A DNA stretch of 49,725 nucleotides from Acholeplasmatales bacterium (GTDB lineage: Bacteria; Bacillota_I; Bacilli_A; Acholeplasmatales; Anaeroplasmataceae): NCBI GenBank assembly GCA_016288855.1, contig JAEELJ010000079.1, forward strand, positions 1-49,725. The letters are read 5' to 3'. The notes under the pieces are model-generated. The model was not told the origin of the DNA, ran no database searches, and saw only the letters and a list, made by a program, of their open reading frames with translations. Positions 31,577-42,356 of the stretch are shown piece after piece (position 1 is the first letter of the stretch; the number at the start of each line of letters is the position of its first letter). The position numbers were made by a program, and so were the translations under genes.

Positions 31577-32890
31577 CTAATCTAAGAAACCCTTATAATC
31601 CTTAGTTTCAGATTGAGTTTCAATTTGTTTAAATGTTTCGATAGCTACACCAACAATGATAATTAGAGATGTACCACCAACTACAATTGAAGATGAACCA
31701 TCAGCTGATGAGAAGCCAAAGGCTTTTGTTACAATAATTGGAACTAGTGCAACTATTGCTAGATAAACTGAACCAATTAATGTAATTCTAAATAACATTT
31801 TAGATAATTGTTGCTTAGTTTCTTCACCAGGTCTATAACCAGGAATGAATGCACCCTGCTTTTCAAGGTTGTCTGAAATCTTTTCTGGATCTACCTGCAT
31901 AAATGAATAGAAGAAACTGAAGAAAATTATCAATAATACATATAAAGCAATACCAATAGGTTCGCTTGTTGAGAATACTTGATTAATCCAATAAGCAGGT
32001 GTTGATGTACTTGTTGATAAATTTAATACACCAATAATTGTTAGTGGAATTGAAAGTATTGTTGAAGCGAAGATTACTGGAATAACATTTGCTGAATTTA
32101 ACTTGATTGGAATATTAGATCCTTGTTGTCCAGCTTGACGATTTGCATACTGTACAGGAACCTTTCTAACTGCACCTTCAAAGAAAACAACAGCTAGAAT
32201 CATTGCAACATATAATACAATGATTAAAATATATAAGAAAATATTTAATCCATTTGGATTTGATAAATATTTAGTTGATAATACTGAGAACATAGTTGGA
32301 ATTGATGAAATGATACCTGCAACGATAATCATTGAAGAACCATTACCAATACCATGTCTAGTAATTAGGTCAGCTAACCACATAGTGAAAGCTGAACCTG
32401 CTGTAATTACTAATGCCATGTAGAAGTAGAATACCCAATACATGTTATTATACTTAATTAAAGTATTACCTAAAATATCATCTGGAGTAGAACCTAAGCT
32501 GAAGATGATAAGTAAAGCTTGAACTAGAGATACGATAATTGTTGTATATCTTGTAACTCTATTAATCTTTTGCTTACCAGCTTCTCCTTCTTCGGCCCAA
32601 CTCTTTAATCTTGGAATAACCATTTGAAGCATCTGAACAACGATTGATGCAGTAATATATGGTGAAATACCTAATGCTAAAATAGAGAAGTTAGCAAGTC
32701 CTCCACCTGAGAATGCATTCAATACTGTTAAGAAATCTGTAGATGCAATTAATGTCTTAATATAATTTGTATCCATTAAAGGAACAGGAATATAAGTTCC
32801 TGCCTTAAAAACAAGCAAAATTAGAAATGTAATTATAATCTTTAAGACAATATCCCTATTGCCTAAGATTTGCTTTGCCTTAGTAAGCAA
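31577..32890 (-). CDS. secY: Protein translocase subunit SecY
   Basis: 437 residues, ten membrane spans, with FKAGTYIPVPLMD in the first, the plug-region pattern GGGLANFSILALGISPYITASIVVQ, and the C-terminal EKQGAFIPGYRPGEETKQQL. It forms the Sec protein-conducting channel. It begins with TTG at 32890, directly after the rplO stop (TAG-TTG), with GAGGTGA about 6 bases upstream, so translation is tightly coupled to rplO. Confidence 0.97.
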   Translation of the reverse strand: MLTKAKQILGNRDIVLKIIITFLILLVFKAGTYIPVPLMDTNYIKTLIASTDFLTVLNAFSGGGLANFSILALGISPYITASIVVQMLQMVIPRLKSWAEEGEAGKQKINRVTRYTTIIVSLVQALLIIFSLGSTPDDILGNTLIKYNNMYWVFYFYMALVITAGSAFTMWLADLITRHGIGNGSSMIIVAGIISSIPTMFSVLSTKYLSNPNGLNIFLYILIIVLYVAMILAVVFFEGAVRKVPVQYANRQAGQQGSNIPIKLNSANVIPVIFASTILSIPLTIIGVLNLSTSTSTPAYWINQVFSTSEPIGIALYVLLIIFFSFFYSFMQVDPEKISDNLEKQGAFIPGYRPGEETKQQLSKMLFRITLIGSVYLAIVALVPIIVTKAFGFSSADGSSSIVVGGTSLIIIVGVAIETFKQIETQSETKDYKGFLD

Positions 32891-33331
32891 CTAGATCACC
32901 TCAACTGATCCACCAGCAGCTTCAATAGCCTTCTTAGCAGATTCAGAGAACTTCTTAGCCTTTACTGTAAATTTCTTTGTTAATTCGCCGTTGCCTAATA
33001 CCTTTAAACCGTCCTTAGAATCCTTGAAGAATCCCTTAGCGATTAAAGCATCAACATCGATAACTGCTCCCTCATCAAATAAGTCATTTAGCTGTCCTAC
33101 ATTAACAACTGCATATTCAACTCTAAAGTGATTATGGAAGCCACGCTTTGGTAAACGTTGGAATAAAGGTAACTGACCACCTTCGAAACCAGGTCTAACT
33201 CCTCCGCCAGAACGTGAATTCTGACCCTTAGTACCCTTACCAGCAGTCTTTCCTAAACCACTACCGATACCACGACCTAAACGCTTCTTATAATGTCTTG
33301 CACCCTTAACTGGCTTTAATTCATTTAACAT
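32891..33331 (-). CDS. rplO: 50S ribosomal protein L15
   Basis: 146 residues with the Gly/Arg-rich N-terminus [22 protein letters not shown] and [17 protein letters not shown]. Full length. Its stop codon abuts the secY start. The C-terminal part has the usual globular L15 fold ([20 protein letters not shown]). Confidence 0.98.
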   Translation of the reverse strand: MLNELKPVKGARHYKKRLGRGIGSGLGKTAGKGTKGQNSRSGGGVRPGFEGGQLPLFQRLPKRGFHNHFRVEYAVVNVGQLNDLFDEGAVIDVDALIAKGFFKDSKDGLKVLGNGELTKKFTVKAKKFSESAKKAIEAAGGSVEVI

Positions 33332-33348
33332 ATGTCTGGTACCTCCTC

Positions 33349-33522
33349 TTATTCCTGAACAACCTTAACAAGGTGAGCGATTGTAATAATCTGTCCCTTG
33401 ATAGCGTCGTTTTCAGGCTTTGTAACTGTTTGACCGATCTTAGTTAAACCAAGTGCCTTTGCAGTAGCAACTTGGTTTGGCTTACGGCCGATTAAACTCT
33501 TAACTAATGTAATCTTGTACAT
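33349..33522 (-). CDS. rpmD: 50S ribosomal protein L30
   Basis: 57 residues from the ATG at 33522: [20 protein letters not shown], then [21 protein letters not shown]. It is the short bacterial L30 form, in its canonical place between rpsE and rplO. Five bases separate it from the rpsE stop, so its ribosome binding site (GAGGTT) lies in the rpsE end. Confidence 0.96.
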   Translation of the reverse strand: MYKITLVKSLIGRKPNQVATAKALGLTKIGQTVTKPENDAIKGQIITIAHLVKVVQE

Positions 33523-33527
33523 ATTGA

Positions 33528-34049
33528 TTAACCTCTGATTTCTTCAACTGTCTTACCACGTCTAGCAGCGACTTGTTCAGCAGTCTCAAGATTCTTTAAT
33601 CCCTCAATAGTAGCTCTTACTACATTGATTGGTGTTGTTGAGCCAAGTGACTTAGATAAGATATCAGTAATACCTGCTAATTCAACTACGGCACGAACTG
33701 GACCACCGGCAATAACTCCGGTACCGGCTGCAGCTGGCTTTAGGACAACATATCCTGAACCAAACTTACCAACAACTTCATGAGGAATAGTTGTGTTTAC
33801 TGTAGCAATTGTAACAAGATTCTTCTTAGCTTCTTCTACTGCCTTGTTAATAGCATCAGGAACTTCTGTTGCCTTACCAGTACCGAAACCAACGTGACCC
33901 TTCTTGTCACCGATTACAACTAATGCAGCGAAACGGTAGCGTCTACCACCCTTTACAACCTTTGTTACACGGTTAATTGTAACAACTCTTTCTTCGAACT
34001 CTGGTTGTTCTAATTCCTTAACCTGTTCATTCTTAATTTCTTCAGCCAT
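33528..34049 (-). CDS. rpsE: 30S ribosomal protein S5
   Basis: 173 residues. The double-stranded RNA-binding-like N-terminal domain has [30 protein letters not shown]. The C-terminal domain has [34 protein letters not shown]. Full length. It acts in decoding accuracy and helicase activity at the mRNA entry. Confidence 0.98.
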   Translation of the reverse strand: MAEEIKNEQVKELEQPEFEERVVTINRVTKVVKGGRRYRFAALVVIGDKKGHVGFGTGKATEVPDAINKAVEEAKKNLVTIATVNTTIPHEVVGKFGSGYVVLKPAAAGTGVIAGGPVRAVVELAGITDILSKSLGSTTPINVVRATIEGLKNLETAEQVAARRGKTVEEIRG

Positions 34050-34063
34050 GAATATTTACCTCC

Positions 34064-34426
34064 TTAGAACTTTAAGCCAGCAGCTCTAGCTGCTTCAGCT
34101 AATGCCTTTACTCTACCATGATAGATGTAACCACCACGATCGAATACTACAGTGTCAATCTTTAATGCTAATGCACGCTTTGCAATTAAAGTACCAACTT
34201 CAGTTGCAGCTGCTACATTAGAACCATTCTTTAAATTTAATTCTTTATCTAGTGAAGAAGCACTACATAAAGTCTTTCCGTTAACATCATCGATTACCTG
34301 AGCATAAATCTGAGCGTTAGAACGATAAACGTTTAATCTTGGCTTAGATTCAGTACCCTTGATAGTCTGACGAATTCTTAAATGTCTCTTCTGACGAGAA
34401 ACGTTCTTAGATGTCTTTTTAATCAT
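34064..34426 (-). CDS. rplR: 50S ribosomal protein L18
   Basis: 120 residues: [37 protein letters not shown] and the C-terminal [22 protein letters not shown]. Binds 5S rRNA. It is full length and 14 bases upstream of rpsE. Confidence 0.98.
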   Translation of the reverse strand: MIKKTSKNVSRQKRHLRIRQTIKGTESKPRLNVYRSNAQIYAQVIDDVNGKTLCSASSLDKELNLKNGSNVAAATEVGTLIAKRALALKIDTVVFDRGGYIYHGRVKALAEAARAAGLKF

Positions 34427-34446
34427 TTTATAAGCACTCCTTTCAA

Positions 34447-34989
34447 CTACTTCTTAGCAGTCTTACCTTCCTTGCGGCGAATATGTTCGTCAGAATACTT
34501 GAATCCCTTACCCTTGTATGGTTCAGGTCTACGTACTTCACGAATTTCAGCTGCAAATTGGCCTACTGCCTGCTTATCAGCACCGCTGATATTGATTTGA
34601 GTGTTCTTAGGGCACTCAACCTTTAATCCTTCTGGGATTGTGAATTCTACTGGATGAGAATAACCAGCAGAGATATTTAACTTCTTGCCTGATACCTGAG
34701 CACGGTAACCAACACCGACGATATCAATTTGCTTTGTAAATCCTTCTGATACACCTACAATCATGTTATGTAGTAAAGCACGAGTAGTTCCATGAAGAGC
34801 CTTAATCTGCTTTGTATCGTTTGGACGCTTAACTTCAGCTGTACCAGCTTCAACTTTAATTTCAAGTTCGCTATTGAATGTAGCAGTTAATTCTCCCTTA
34901 GGGCCCTTTACTGTAACAACGTTACCTTCAGCAACATTGACAGTAACACCTGCAGGGATGCTAATTGCCTTATTACCAATACGAGACAT
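34447..34989 (-). CDS. rplF: 50S ribosomal protein L6
   Basis: 180 residues with two L6 repeats. [17 protein letters not shown] opens the protein, and the second repeat has the signature [22 protein letters not shown]. Full length. It lies near the sarcin-ricin loop. A 93-base AT-rich gap precedes it after rpsH. Confidence 0.98.
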   Translation of the reverse strand: MSRIGNKAISIPAGVTVNVAEGNVVTVKGPKGELTATFNSELEIKVEAGTAEVKRPNDTKQIKALHGTTRALLHNMIVGVSEGFTKQIDIVGVGYRAQVSGKKLNISAGYSHPVEFTIPEGLKVECPKNTQINISGADKQAVGQFAAEIREVRRPEPYKGKGFKYSDEHIRRKEGKTAKK

Positions 34990-35082
34990 AAATACACCTC
35001 CTATTATTTGTGCAATGTTTATTTTAAATTTTTATTATTTTAAAGTTGTTAAATATAAATCTTTATTTTTATTGGCGTTTAA

Positions 35083-35469
35083 TTACCAAATGTAAGCAAC
35101 AACTTCTCCACCGATTTTCTGCTTACGAGCTTCTCTATCAGACATAACGCCCTTTGAAGTAGAGATAATTGCTGTACCAAGTCCATTTAAAACCTTTGGA
35201 AGTTCTTCAGCCTTAACATTTACATGTAAGCTTGGCTTAGAAATTCTCTTGATTCCCTTGATAACTCTTTCTTTATCATTGTACTTTAATGTGATAGTTG
35301 TTACGCTCTTTACATCATTTGTAGATGTGAAATCTGCGATGTATCCTTCATTCTTCATAACTGTTAAAACAGCTAACTTGAATTGAGATGTTGGAACTTC
35401 AACTGTCTCACGACGCATTGCATTTGCGTTCTTAATACGTACAAACATATCTGCAATTGGATCTGTCAT
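35083..35469 (-). CDS. rpsH: 30S ribosomal protein S8
   Basis: 128 residues: MTDPIADMFVRIKNANAMRR at the start and GLGTAIISTSKGVMSDREARKQKIGGEVVAYIW at the end, both typical of S8. It binds 16S helix 21 and in other bacteria also represses the spc operon. Confidence 0.98.
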   Translation of the reverse strand: MTDPIADMFVRIKNANAMRRETVEVPTSQFKLAVLTVMKNEGYIADFTSTNDVKSVTTITLKYNDKERVIKGIKRISKPSLHVNVKAEELPKVLNGLGTAIISTSKGVMSDREARKQKIGGEVVAYIW

Positions 35470-35501
35470 ATTAGTATTTCCTCCTTCACTTTCTTGGCTA
35501 A

Positions 35502-35687
35502 TTACCAGCTTGATTTCTTAACGCCTGGAATTTGACCCTTGTATGCTAATTCGCGGAAACAAATACGGCATAGCTTGAACTTGCTGATTACTGCATGTGG
35601 ACGACCACATCTTTCGCAACGTGTATATTCACGAGCACTGTATTTAGGTTTTCTATGATTCTTTACAACCATTGATGTCTTTGCCAT
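35502..35687 (-). CDS. rpsN: 30S ribosomal protein S14, zinc-binding type
   Basis: 61 residues, the short type Z form, with Cys-x2-Cys (CERCGRP) and Cys-x2-Cys (LCRICFREL) forming the zinc site, and ending GVKKSSW. This form is typical of Firmicutes and Mollicutes. It lies between rplE and rpsH as expected. Confidence 0.97.
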   Translation of the reverse strand: MAKTSMVVKNHRKPKYSAREYTRCERCGRPHAVISKFKLCRICFRELAYKGQIPGVKKSSW

Positions 35688-35703
35688 AATTTTGATTTCC
35701 TTT

Positions 35704-36243
35704 CTACTTTCTAAAAGGCATGCCCATTAATGTTAATAATGCACGGCCTTCTTCATCGTTTGCTGCTGTTGTTACAACAACAATATCCATACCACGGATC
35801 TTCTTAACCTTATCGAAATTGATTTCAGGGAAGATTAACTGTTCCTTAACACCTAAAGTGTAGTTTCCTCTACCATCGAAGGCATTTGGATTAACACCAT
35901 GGAAGTCACGAACACGAGGAAGAGCTACAGAAACTAGCTTATCAAAGAATTCATACATTCTTTCTCCTCTTAATGTTACCTTAACACCAATTGGCATACC
36001 TTCACGTAACTTGAAGTTAGCAATTGACTTCTTTGCCTTAGTAACAACTGGCTTTTGGCCAGCGATAATTGTTAAATCCTCAACTGCATCATCTAATACC
36101 TTAGAGTTTTCAACAGCATCGCCACAACCCATGTTGATAACGATCTTGTCTAATCTAGGGATCTGCATAGATGACTTGAAATTGAACTTATTTTGTAATT
36201 CAGCCTTAACTGAATTGTTATACTTTTCTTGTAAACGATTCAT
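35704..36243 (-). CDS. rplE: 50S ribosomal protein L5
   Basis: 179 residues with [42 protein letters not shown] and the C-terminal [20 protein letters not shown]. Binds 5S rRNA and contacts the P-site tRNA. Full length. Confidence 0.98.
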   Translation of the reverse strand: MNRLQEKYNNSVKAELQNKFNFKSSMQIPRLDKIVINMGCGDAVENSKVLDDAVEDLTIIAGQKPVVTKAKKSIANFKLREGMPIGVKVTLRGERMYEFFDKLVSVALPRVRDFHGVNPNAFDGRGNYTLGVKEQLIFPEINFDKVKKIRGMDIVVVTTAANDEEGRALLTLMGMPFRK

Positions 36244-36263
36244 TTTCCTTTTTCCTTCCTAGA

Positions 36264-36617
36264 TTACTTTAACTCTGCGCCAGACTTCTTAGCAACTCTG
36301 ACTTTAGAAACCTTGCCATCCTTGCTTTCAACAAACTTATAACCAACTCTAGTAGGCTTGTTTGTCTTAGGGTCTAATAGCATAACGTTTGATGCATCAA
36401 TTGGAGCTTCAACTTCAATAATACCACCTTGTTGGTTGGCTTGAGTTGGCTTCTGATGCTTCTTAACAATATTAACACCTTCAACTAATACCTTGTTAGT
36501 CTTAGGATATACTCTTAAAACCTTACCAGTAGTTTGAGTCTTGTTACCCTTCTTATCTACTGTGAACTTGTTCTTACCAGCGATAACTACTACTGTATCT
36601 CCTGCTTTAATCTGCAT
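36264..36617 (-). CDS. rplX: 50S ribosomal protein L24
   Basis: 117 residues. The KOW motif [12 protein letters not shown] is interrupted by a short basic insert before [29 protein letters not shown]. It is an assembly-initiating protein near the exit tunnel, slightly longer than the roughly 103 residues common in bacilli. Confidence 0.97.
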   Translation of the reverse strand: MQIKAGDTVVVIAGKNKFTVDKKGNKTQTTGKVLRVYPKTNKVLVEGVNIVKKHQKPTQANQQGGIIEVEAPIDASNVMLLDPKTNKPTRVGYKFVESKDGKVSKVRVAKKSGAELK

Positions 36618-36631
36618 CTGATTTTACCTCC

Positions 36632-37000
36632 TTATAGTACTTCGGGAGCAAGTGAAACGATCTTCATAAAATCCTTATCACGTAATTCTCTTGCTACTGG
36701 TCCGAAAATACGAGTTCCACGTGGTGTCTTATCCTCACGAATAAGTACAGCTGCGTTTTCATCAAACTTAATATAAGAACCATCTGCTCTAGAAAGACCA
36801 AACTTTGTTCTTACGATAACAGCTTTAACAACATCACCCTTTTTTACAGCTCCGTTAGGTGCTGCTTCTTTTACAGAACAAACAACGATATCACCAACTG
36901 ATGCATATCTGTGTAATGCTCCGCCTAATACTTTAATAATTAATAATTCACGAGCGCCGCTATTGTCGGCAACTGCTAATCTTGTTTCCTGTTGAACCAT
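36632..37000 (-). CDS. rplN: 50S ribosomal protein L14
   Basis: 122 residues: [21 protein letters not shown], the central [28 protein letters not shown] and [14 protein letters not shown] signatures. Full length, highly conserved. Confidence 0.98.
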   Translation of the reverse strand: MVQQETRLAVADNSGARELLIIKVLGGALHRYASVGDIVVCSVKEAAPNGAVKKGDVVKAVIVRTKFGLSRADGSYIKFDENAAVLIREDKTPRGTRIFGPVARELRDKDFMKIVSLAPEVL

Positions 37001-37025
37001 TGATAGTACCTCCTTTCAGAAACTA

Positions 37026-37286
37026 TTAAATAGTTTCAGCTGACTTTACTATCTTAACTAAAGTGTACTTTACAGTCTTTGATAGTGGTCTAGTTTCCAT
37101 GAATTCTACAATGTCGCCAGTCTTAGCTTCATTGTTTGCATCATGAACGTGAAATTTAGTTGACTTCTTAACACGCTTCTTATAGATTCTGTCAACATCG
37201 AATGTATCTACTGATACTACGATTGTCTTGTCCATCTTGTCAGAAACAACTGTTCCTGTGAAAAATTTACGACTATTACGTTCCAT
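37026..37286 (-). CDS. rpsQ: 30S ribosomal protein S17
   Basis: 86 residues, OB fold with RKFFTGTVVSDKMDKTIVVSVDT and GDIVEFMETRPLSKTVKYTLVKIV. Full length. It is in the standard rpmC-rpsQ-rplN order. Confidence 0.97.
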   Translation of the reverse strand: MERNSRKFFTGTVVSDKMDKTIVVSVDTFDVDRIYKKRVKKSTKFHVHDANNEAKTGDIVEFMETRPLSKTVKYTLVKIVKSAETI

Positions 37287-37301
37287 GTTGTCTTCCTCCT
37301 A

Positions 37302-37517
37302 TTAGTTAGCCTTGCTAGCAGTTTCTTTTTCAGTTAAAACTGTCTTTAATCTAGCAATTGTTCTCTTAATTTCATTCATACGAGCAGGCTTTTCGATATT
37401 ACCTAAAGCAGCTTGGAACTTAAGATTAAATAATTCTTCCTTTAAATCAACAATCTTCTTATTGATTTCTTCAACAGACATCTTACGAATGTCCTTTAAT
37501 TGTGCTGTTGTTTTCAT
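37302..37517 (-). CDS. rpmC: 50S ribosomal protein L29
   Basis: 71 residues, two-helix L29: [35 protein letters not shown] and RMNEIKRTIARLKTVLTEKE. The ATG shares one base with the rplP stop (TAATG), so it is translationally coupled. Confidence 0.97.
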   Translation of the reverse strand: MKTTAQLKDIRKMSVEEINKKIVDLKEELFNLKFQAALGNIEKPARMNEIKRTIARLKTVLTEKETASKAN

Positions 37518-37936
37518 TATTGCTCGTCACCTACTTTTTTAATAATCTTAGTTGAGCATGGTAACTTATGAGAAGCTAAGCGTAATGCTTCAGCCATAAT
37601 TTCATCACTTGCACCATCAACTTCGAATAAGATAACGCCCTTCTTAACTACTGCAACCCAAGACTCAGGTGAACCTTTACCTGAACCCATACGTACAGCA
37701 AGTGGCTTATGTGTCTTACTTAAATGAGGGAAAACCTTAATCCAAACTTTTCCCTGACGGTCCATCTTACGTGTAATTGCAATTCTGGCAGCTTCAATCT
37801 GGTTATTTGTTAACCAGCAGCCTTCAGTTGCAACTAAACCATATGTACCGAATGCGAAATCAGTACCGCCCTTAGCCTTACCATGGAAATAAACTCTATG
37901 TGGACGACGGAACTTTGTTCTCTTTGGCATTAACAT
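37517..37936 (-). CDS. rplP: 50S ribosomal protein L16
   Basis: 139 residues: [20 protein letters not shown], then [28 protein letters not shown] and [22 protein letters not shown]. The first ATG is kept because GGAGG lies about 10 bases upstream in the end of rpsC and because L16 normally begins ML-PKR. It contacts the A-site tRNA elbow. Confidence 0.98.
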   Translation of the reverse strand: MLMPKRTKFRRPHRVYFHGKAKGGTDFAFGTYGLVATEGCWLTNNQIEAARIAITRKMDRQGKVWIKVFPHLSKTHKPLAVRMGSGKGSPESWVAVVKKGVILFEVDGASDEIMAEALRLASHKLPCSTKIIKKVGDEQ

Positions 37937-37938
37937 AA

Positions 37939-38709
37939 TTACTTATCCTCCTTGTTAGAGCTATTTTCGTTAGCTGGCTTAGCAGCTCTCTTTGCTGGCT
38001 TCTTACCATCCATAGGCTTTCTAGGAGCTCTCTTTTGAGCCTTGTCAAGGATTTCTCTTGGTTGGAAGTCAAATACTTCACCCTTATAGATCCATACCTT
38101 AATACCTAGCTTACCATATGTTGTATGAGCTTCAGCTACAGCGTAATCAACATCTGCACGAAGAGTTTGTAGAGGAACTTGTCCTTCATTATAACCTTCG
38201 CTTCTAGCCATTTCAGCGCCGCCTAAACGACCAGAAATTAATGTCTTAGCACCCTTAGCACCAGCCTTTAATGCTCTTTGAATAGCAACCTTCTGAACAC
38301 GTCTGAATGAAGCTCTTGCTTCTAATTGTTCAGCGATTGATCTAGCAACTAATGTTGCATCTAATTCAGGACGCTTAACTTCAACAATGTTAAGAACGAT
38401 GTCCTTCTTTGTAATATATCCTAACTGCTTAACTACTGCGTTCTTAGTTTCAGCATCATGTCCGATAACTACACCTGGCTTACCAGTGAATAATGTGATT
38501 TTTACACGGTCCTTGTTGTTTGCACCGCTAACACGTTCAATAATAACACGTGCAAGTGCTGCCTTTGCATAAACCTTATTTAAATAATCACGAATCTTTA
38601 AATCTTCTAATAATAGATTGGCAACTTGTGGCTTTTCTGCATACCATGCAGCATCCCAATCACGGATGATACCAACACGCATACCAATAGGACTAACTTT
38701 CTGACCCAT
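37939..38709 (-). CDS. rpsC: 30S ribosomal protein S3
   Basis: 256 residues. [24 protein letters not shown] at the start, the KH domain with [21 protein letters not shown], and the C-terminal [34 protein letters not shown] Lys/Ala/Pro-rich tail of about 35 residues ([20 protein letters not shown]) extends beyond the fold. Confidence 0.98.
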   Translation of the reverse strand: MGQKVSPIGMRVGIIRDWDAAWYAEKPQVANLLLEDLKIRDYLNKVYAKAALARVIIERVSGANNKDRVKITLFTGKPGVVIGHDAETKNAVVKQLGYITKKDIVLNIVEVKRPELDATLVARSIAEQLEARASFRRVQKVAIQRALKAGAKGAKTLISGRLGGAEMARSEGYNEGQVPLQTLRADVDYAVAEAHTTYGKLGIKVWIYKGEVFDFQPREILDKAQKRAPRKPMDGKKPAKRAAKPANENSSNKEDK

Positions 38710-38712
38710 CTA

Positions 38713-39075
38713 CTATTCCTCCTTAGCTGAAGCCTTTGGTGCTTCTTTTTCAGCAACAACTACTGTGATATTGCAGCTTCTCTTTAAGATAACGTCTCCA
38801 CGACCCTTAGCTCTTGGTAACATTCTCTTCATTCTGATACCATCAGTAACATATGCTTCTTTGACATATAGATTATTAACATCCATATTATAATTATGCT
38901 CTGCATTTGCTATAGCAGAGTTTAAAACCTTAATAACTGCCTCGCAAGCTAGCTTATTTGTGAACTTTAAGATAGCCTTTGCTTCATTTGTATCCTTATT
39001 TCTGATAAGATCTACAACTAAACGAGCCTTACGTGGAGTAATTCTAACTGTGTTTGCAATTGCTTTAGCTTCCAT
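38713..39075 (-). CDS. rplV: 50S ribosomal protein L22
   Basis: 120 residues: [23 protein letters not shown], then [26 protein letters not shown], which includes the tunnel loop tip where macrolide-resistance changes occur in other species. Only one base separates it from the rpsS stop. Confidence 0.98.
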   Translation of the reverse strand: MEAKAIANTVRITPRKARLVVDLIRNKDTNEAKAILKFTNKLACEAVIKVLNSAIANAEHNYNMDVNNLYVKEAYVTDGIRMKRMLPRAKGRGDVILKRSCNITVVVAEKEAPKASAKEE

Positions 39076-39076
39076 A

Positions 39077-39355
39077 TTAGTTTCCTACCTTCTTATCATC
39101 TGCATCATGTCCCTTGAATGTACGAGTTGGAGCAAATTCACCTAACTTGTGTCCAACCATATCTTCAGTTACATAAACTGGAACATGTGTACGGCCATTA
39201 TAAACGGCAATTGTTAACCCAACGAATTGTGGGAAAATTGTTGATCTACGAGACCATGTTTGAATAACTTTTTTATCTTTTGAATCCTTCTGTGCTTCAA
39301 CTTTCTTTAATAAGCTTTCATCACAGAAAGGTCCCTTTTTAATTGAACGTGCCAT
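39077..39355 (-). CDS. rpsS: 30S ribosomal protein S19
   Basis: 92 residues: [68 protein letters not shown], a textbook S19. Located in the small-subunit head. Confidence 0.98.
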   Translation of the reverse strand: MARSIKKGPFCDESLLKKVEAQKDSKDKKVIQTWSRRSTIFPQFVGLTIAVYNGRTHVPVYVTEDMVGHKLGEFAPTRTFKGHDADDKKVGN

Positions 39356-39370
39356 ATAGTCTCCTCCTTA

Positions 39371-40204
39371 TTACTTACCATTTCTTCTACGTACGATAAG
39401 CGCATTTGATGCCTTCTTATGCTTACGTGTCTTAACACCTAAAGCCTTCTTGCCCCATGGAGTCATAGGTTGAGCATGTCCGATTGGAGCCTTACCTTCA
39501 CCACCACCATGTGGGTGATCTACTGGGTTCATAACTGAACCACGAACTTCAGGACGTTGATTCATATGACGAGCTCTACCAGCCTTACCAAGTCTTACTA
39601 ATTCATGTTCTTCGTTACCTACTGCACCGATTGTAGCCTTGCAAGTTGATAAAATCTTTCTAACTTCGCCAGATGAAAGACGAATGATAACATATTTTCC
39701 TTCACGACCTAGAATTTGAGCAGATGTACCAGCACTACGTACTAGCTGTCCACCCTTACCAGGATGAAGTTCAATATTATGAATAACAGAACCTACTGGA
39801 ATATTTCCTAAAGGTAATGCATTTCCTACTAAAATATCAGCCTTTTCGCCAGATAATAACTGAGCACCAACCTTTAAACCCTTTGGAGCTAAGATATATC
39901 TCTTTTCACCATCTGCATAGAATAATAATGCGATGTTTGCTGATCTGTTTGGATCGTATTCAATAGTCTTAACTGTTGCTGGAATACCATCCTTATTTCT
40001 CTTGAAGTCGATGATACGATACTTCTGCTTAACGCCACCACCTTGATGACGAACTGTGATACGACCTGTATTATTTCTACCAGCCTTAATATGTTGGCTT
40101 GTTAATAATGACTTTTCAGGAGTATCAGTTGTTATTTCTTCAAATGTAGAAACTGAAGAGTTTCTTCTACCATTTGTAGTTGGCTTATATTTTCTAACTG
40201 CCAT
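39371..40204 (-). CDS. rplB: 50S ribosomal protein L2
   Basis: 277 residues. [21 protein letters not shown] at the start, [23 protein letters not shown], and the catalytic-centre region [26 protein letters not shown], which holds the conserved histidine near the peptidyl-transferase site. Full length. Confidence 0.98.
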   Translation of the reverse strand: MAVRKYKPTTNGRRNSSVSTFEEITTDTPEKSLLTSQHIKAGRNNTGRITVRHQGGGVKQKYRIIDFKRNKDGIPATVKTIEYDPNRSANIALLFYADGEKRYILAPKGLKVGAQLLSGEKADILVGNALPLGNIPVGSVIHNIELHPGKGGQLVRSAGTSAQILGREGKYVIIRLSSGEVRKILSTCKATIGAVGNEEHELVRLGKAGRARHMNQRPEVRGSVMNPVDHPHGGGEGKAPIGHAQPMTPWGKKALGVKTRKHKKASNALIVRRRNGK

Positions 40205-40222
40205 AGTTAATAAATCCTCCTA

Positions 40223-40510
40223 TTAGATTTCAAAAGCGTCGATCTTGTTACCATCAGCAAGCTTAACGATAGCCTTCTTGTATGCTGGCTTGAAACCAAC
40301 ATGCTGACCAACTCTAGCACGCTTAGGTAATACATTAATTGTATTAACGCTTAGAACTTTTACCTTAAAAATTTCTTCAACTGCATTCTTGATTTCTACT
40401 TTATTAGCTGACTTAGCAACCTTGAAAGTGTACTTGTTGAAGTTTTCCTTTAAACTCATTGACTTTTCAGTAATGATTGGACCTTGAATAATATCATAAA
40501 TTTTAGTCAT
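40223..40510 (-). CDS. rplW: 50S ribosomal protein L23
   Basis: 95 residues: [52 protein letters not shown]. Full-length bacterial L23. It docks trigger factor and SRP at the tunnel exit. It is 3 bases after rplD. Confidence 0.97.
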   Translation of the reverse strand: MTKIYDIIQGPIITEKSMSLKENFNKYTFKVAKSANKVEIKNAVEEIFKVKVLSVNTINVLPKRARVGQHVGFKPAYKKAIVKLADGNKIDAFEI

Positions 40511-40513
40511 ATA

Positions 40514-41149
40514 TTAGTTCAACTCCTTTTCATAGTAAGCAACTGCAGCTTCTGTTAATACTAAATTCTTGTAGCAAAGAATTTCATAAACTGAAGCATT
40601 GTTAGCCGGTGTATAGAATACGCCTGCAACATTTCTTGCTGAACGATTGATAACTTCATCGAATTCTTCAGGAGCACAAACTACCATAGTCTTTGTGTTT
40701 TCAACCTTAATAGCTGATAAGAACTTAATGAAATCTTTAGTCTTAATAGCATCTAACTTAATAGAATCAACAACTGTTAAGGCCTTTTCATTTACCTTAT
40801 AAGTTAATGTATTCTTTAAAGCTAACTGCTTAACTTTTCTATTTAACTTGAAAGCATAGCTTCTTGGTGTAGGTCCAAATACTGTACCTCCGCCAACCCA
40901 CTGTGGAGCTCTAATAGAACCTTGACGAGCACGTCCTGTTCCCTTTTGTCTCCAAGGCTTTCTTCCGCCGCCTGAAACTTCCCAGCGCTCCTTAGTGTCA
41001 TGAGTACCTTGACGCATAGCAGCTCTCTGGCAATTAACTACGTCGTAGATAACCTGCTGATTAATTGTCTCAAGTCCGAATACTGAATCATTTAATTCAA
41101 TATCTTTAACCTTCTTGCCTTCTTGGCTTAATACTGCGATCTTTGACAT
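40514..41149 (-). CDS. rplD: 50S ribosomal protein L4
   Basis: 211 residues. The conserved extended loop RWEVSGGGRKPWRQKGTGRARQGSIRAPQWVGGGTVFGP reaches into the exit tunnel. In gamma-proteobacteria L4 also represses the S10 operon; whether it does so here through the leader at 42152-42282 is unknown. Confidence 0.98.
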   Translation of the reverse strand: MSKIAVLSQEGKKVKDIELNDSVFGLETINQQVIYDVVNCQRAAMRQGTHDTKERWEVSGGGRKPWRQKGTGRARQGSIRAPQWVGGGTVFGPTPRSYAFKLNRKVKQLALKNTLTYKVNEKALTVVDSIKLDAIKTKDFIKFLSAIKVENTKTMVVCAPEEFDEVINRSARNVAGVFYTPANNASVYEILCYKNLVLTEAAVAYYEKELN

Positions 41150-41163
41150 GATTAATCTCCTTC

Positions 41164-41808
41164 CTACTTAGCCTGCTTAACAGCAGTCTTAATTGCTACG
41201 AAGCTCTTCTTAGGTCCTGGAACATTTCCACGAACTAAGATTAACTGTCTTTCAGTGTCTACCTTAGCAATTGTTAAATTCTGTAATGTAACTGTAACAG
41301 TTCCCATGTGTCCTGGCATTTTCTTACCCTTAAGGTTACCCTTAATAGCACCCATAGAACCTACTTCACGATGAGATGCAGAAACACCGTGTGTCATTCT
41401 CTGACGTTGATGTCCATATCTCTTAATTGTACCAGCAAAACCATGTCCTTTGCTTGTACCAGTAACGTCGATAACGTCACCTGCGTTAAATATATCAACC
41501 TTAACTTCTTGGCCAACAGTGTAAGATACTAGCTCATTTCCTTCTGCTTCTGAGAAACGGAATTCTCTTATGAAGCGCTTAGGAGCAGTGCCAGCCTTAG
41601 CTGTATGACCCTGTTCTGGCTTTGTAGCAAGTCTTTCTGGCTTGTCTTCACAACCAACCTGAACAGCAACATATCCGTCATTTTCAACTGTCTTTTGTTG
41701 TAATACAACATTTGAAGAACAATCGATGACAGTAACTGGAATTAAATTACCAGCTGCGTCGAAAATTTGAGTCATGCCCAATTTTCTACCTAAGATTCCC
41801 TTAGCCAT
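41164..41808 (-). CDS. rplC: 50S ribosomal protein L3
   Basis: 214 residues: [20 protein letters not shown] at the start, and [37 protein letters not shown], the L3 loop near the peptidyl-transferase centre. Full length. It lies 34 bases after rpsJ. Confidence 0.98.
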   Translation of the reverse strand: MAKGILGRKLGMTQIFDAAGNLIPVTVIDCSSNVVLQQKTVENDGYVAVQVGCEDKPERLATKPEQGHTAKAGTAPKRFIREFRFSEAEGNELVSYTVGQEVKVDIFNAGDVIDVTGTSKGHGFAGTIKRYGHQRQRMTHGVSASHREVGSMGAIKGNLKGKKMPGHMGTVTVTLQNLTIAKVDTERQLILVRGNVPGPKKSFVAIKTAVKQAK

Positions 41809-41842
41809 TGTTTTTTTCCTCTTTCTTTTTCTAAATTTTTAA

Positions 41843-42151
41843 TTACTTCTTTAATACGATATCTACACCAGAAGGTAGATCAATGTGCATTAAAGCATCA
41901 ATTGTCTGTGGATTTGGATCCACAATTTCGATTAATCTCTTATGAGTTCTTCTTTCAAACTGTTCACGAGAGTCCTTGTTAACATGTGGTGAACGTAAGA
42001 TAGTAAAGATTTCTCTTTCTGTAGGTAGTGGAATTGGACCATTAACTACTGAACCTGCTTTCTTTACTGAGTCAACAATCTTCTTTGCTGACTGGTCTAA
42101 TAATCTGTGATCATAAGACTTTAAACGAATTTTGATTTTTTCTTTTGCCAT
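41843..42151 (-). CDS. rpsJ: 30S ribosomal protein S10
   Basis: 102 residues from the ATG at 42151: [59 protein letters not shown]. The frame stays open to 42256, but the start is fixed by AAGGAG about 9 bases upstream and by family length. It is the first gene of the S10 superoperon. It is also the NusE antitermination factor. Confidence 0.98.
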   Translation of the reverse strand: MAKEKIKIRLKSYDHRLLDQSAKKIVDSVKKAGSVVNGPIPLPTEREIFTILRSPHVNKDSREQFERRTHKRLIEIVDPNPQTIDALMHIDLPSGVDIVLKK

Positions 42152-42282
42152 TTTAATATTCTCCTTTCGCCTATAATCTACGTATAGACATTTGCTCTGT
42201 GGAAATAACCCGGACACTGTATGACAACGCTCTTCGGTGTGCCGACAACCTTCCACTTCATTGCTTTACCCATGGCGGGCCA
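42152..42282 (-). promoter_or_regulatory. Structured 5' leader of the S10 operon
   Basis: About 130 bases of untranslated leader, noticeably more GC-rich than the surroundings. The outer stem GTGGAA/TTCCAC encloses CGGCACAC pairing with GTGTCCG (one bulge) and a CGAAGAGCG loop region, all between about 42200 and 42257. A ribosomal-protein autoregulatory leader is the likely role, given the position ahead of rpsJ. The binding protein is unknown, and I could not test against known leader families. Confidence 0.5.
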
Positions 42283-42288
42283 ATATCG

Positions 42289-42317
42289 ATTATACCACTC
42301 CAGTATAATAGATGCAA
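42289..42317 (-). promoter_or_regulatory. Promoter of the S10-spc operon
   Basis: TTGCAT (42312-42317), 17-base spacer, perfect TATAAT (42289-42294) with a TGG extension, minus strand. The predicted transcript start is near 42282. Confidence 0.75.
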
Positions 42318-42356
42318 GCATTATTTTTAATAATTTTAAAAAGAGATTTTTGCCAC

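Noticed and set aside
42178-42273. 31-codon ORF in the S10 leader (minus strand, starting [14 protein letters not shown])
   Set aside because: It has no ribosome binding site, its ATG would lie only about 9 bases from the predicted transcript start, and its codons coincide with the paired segments of the leader. RNA structure explains the sequence better.
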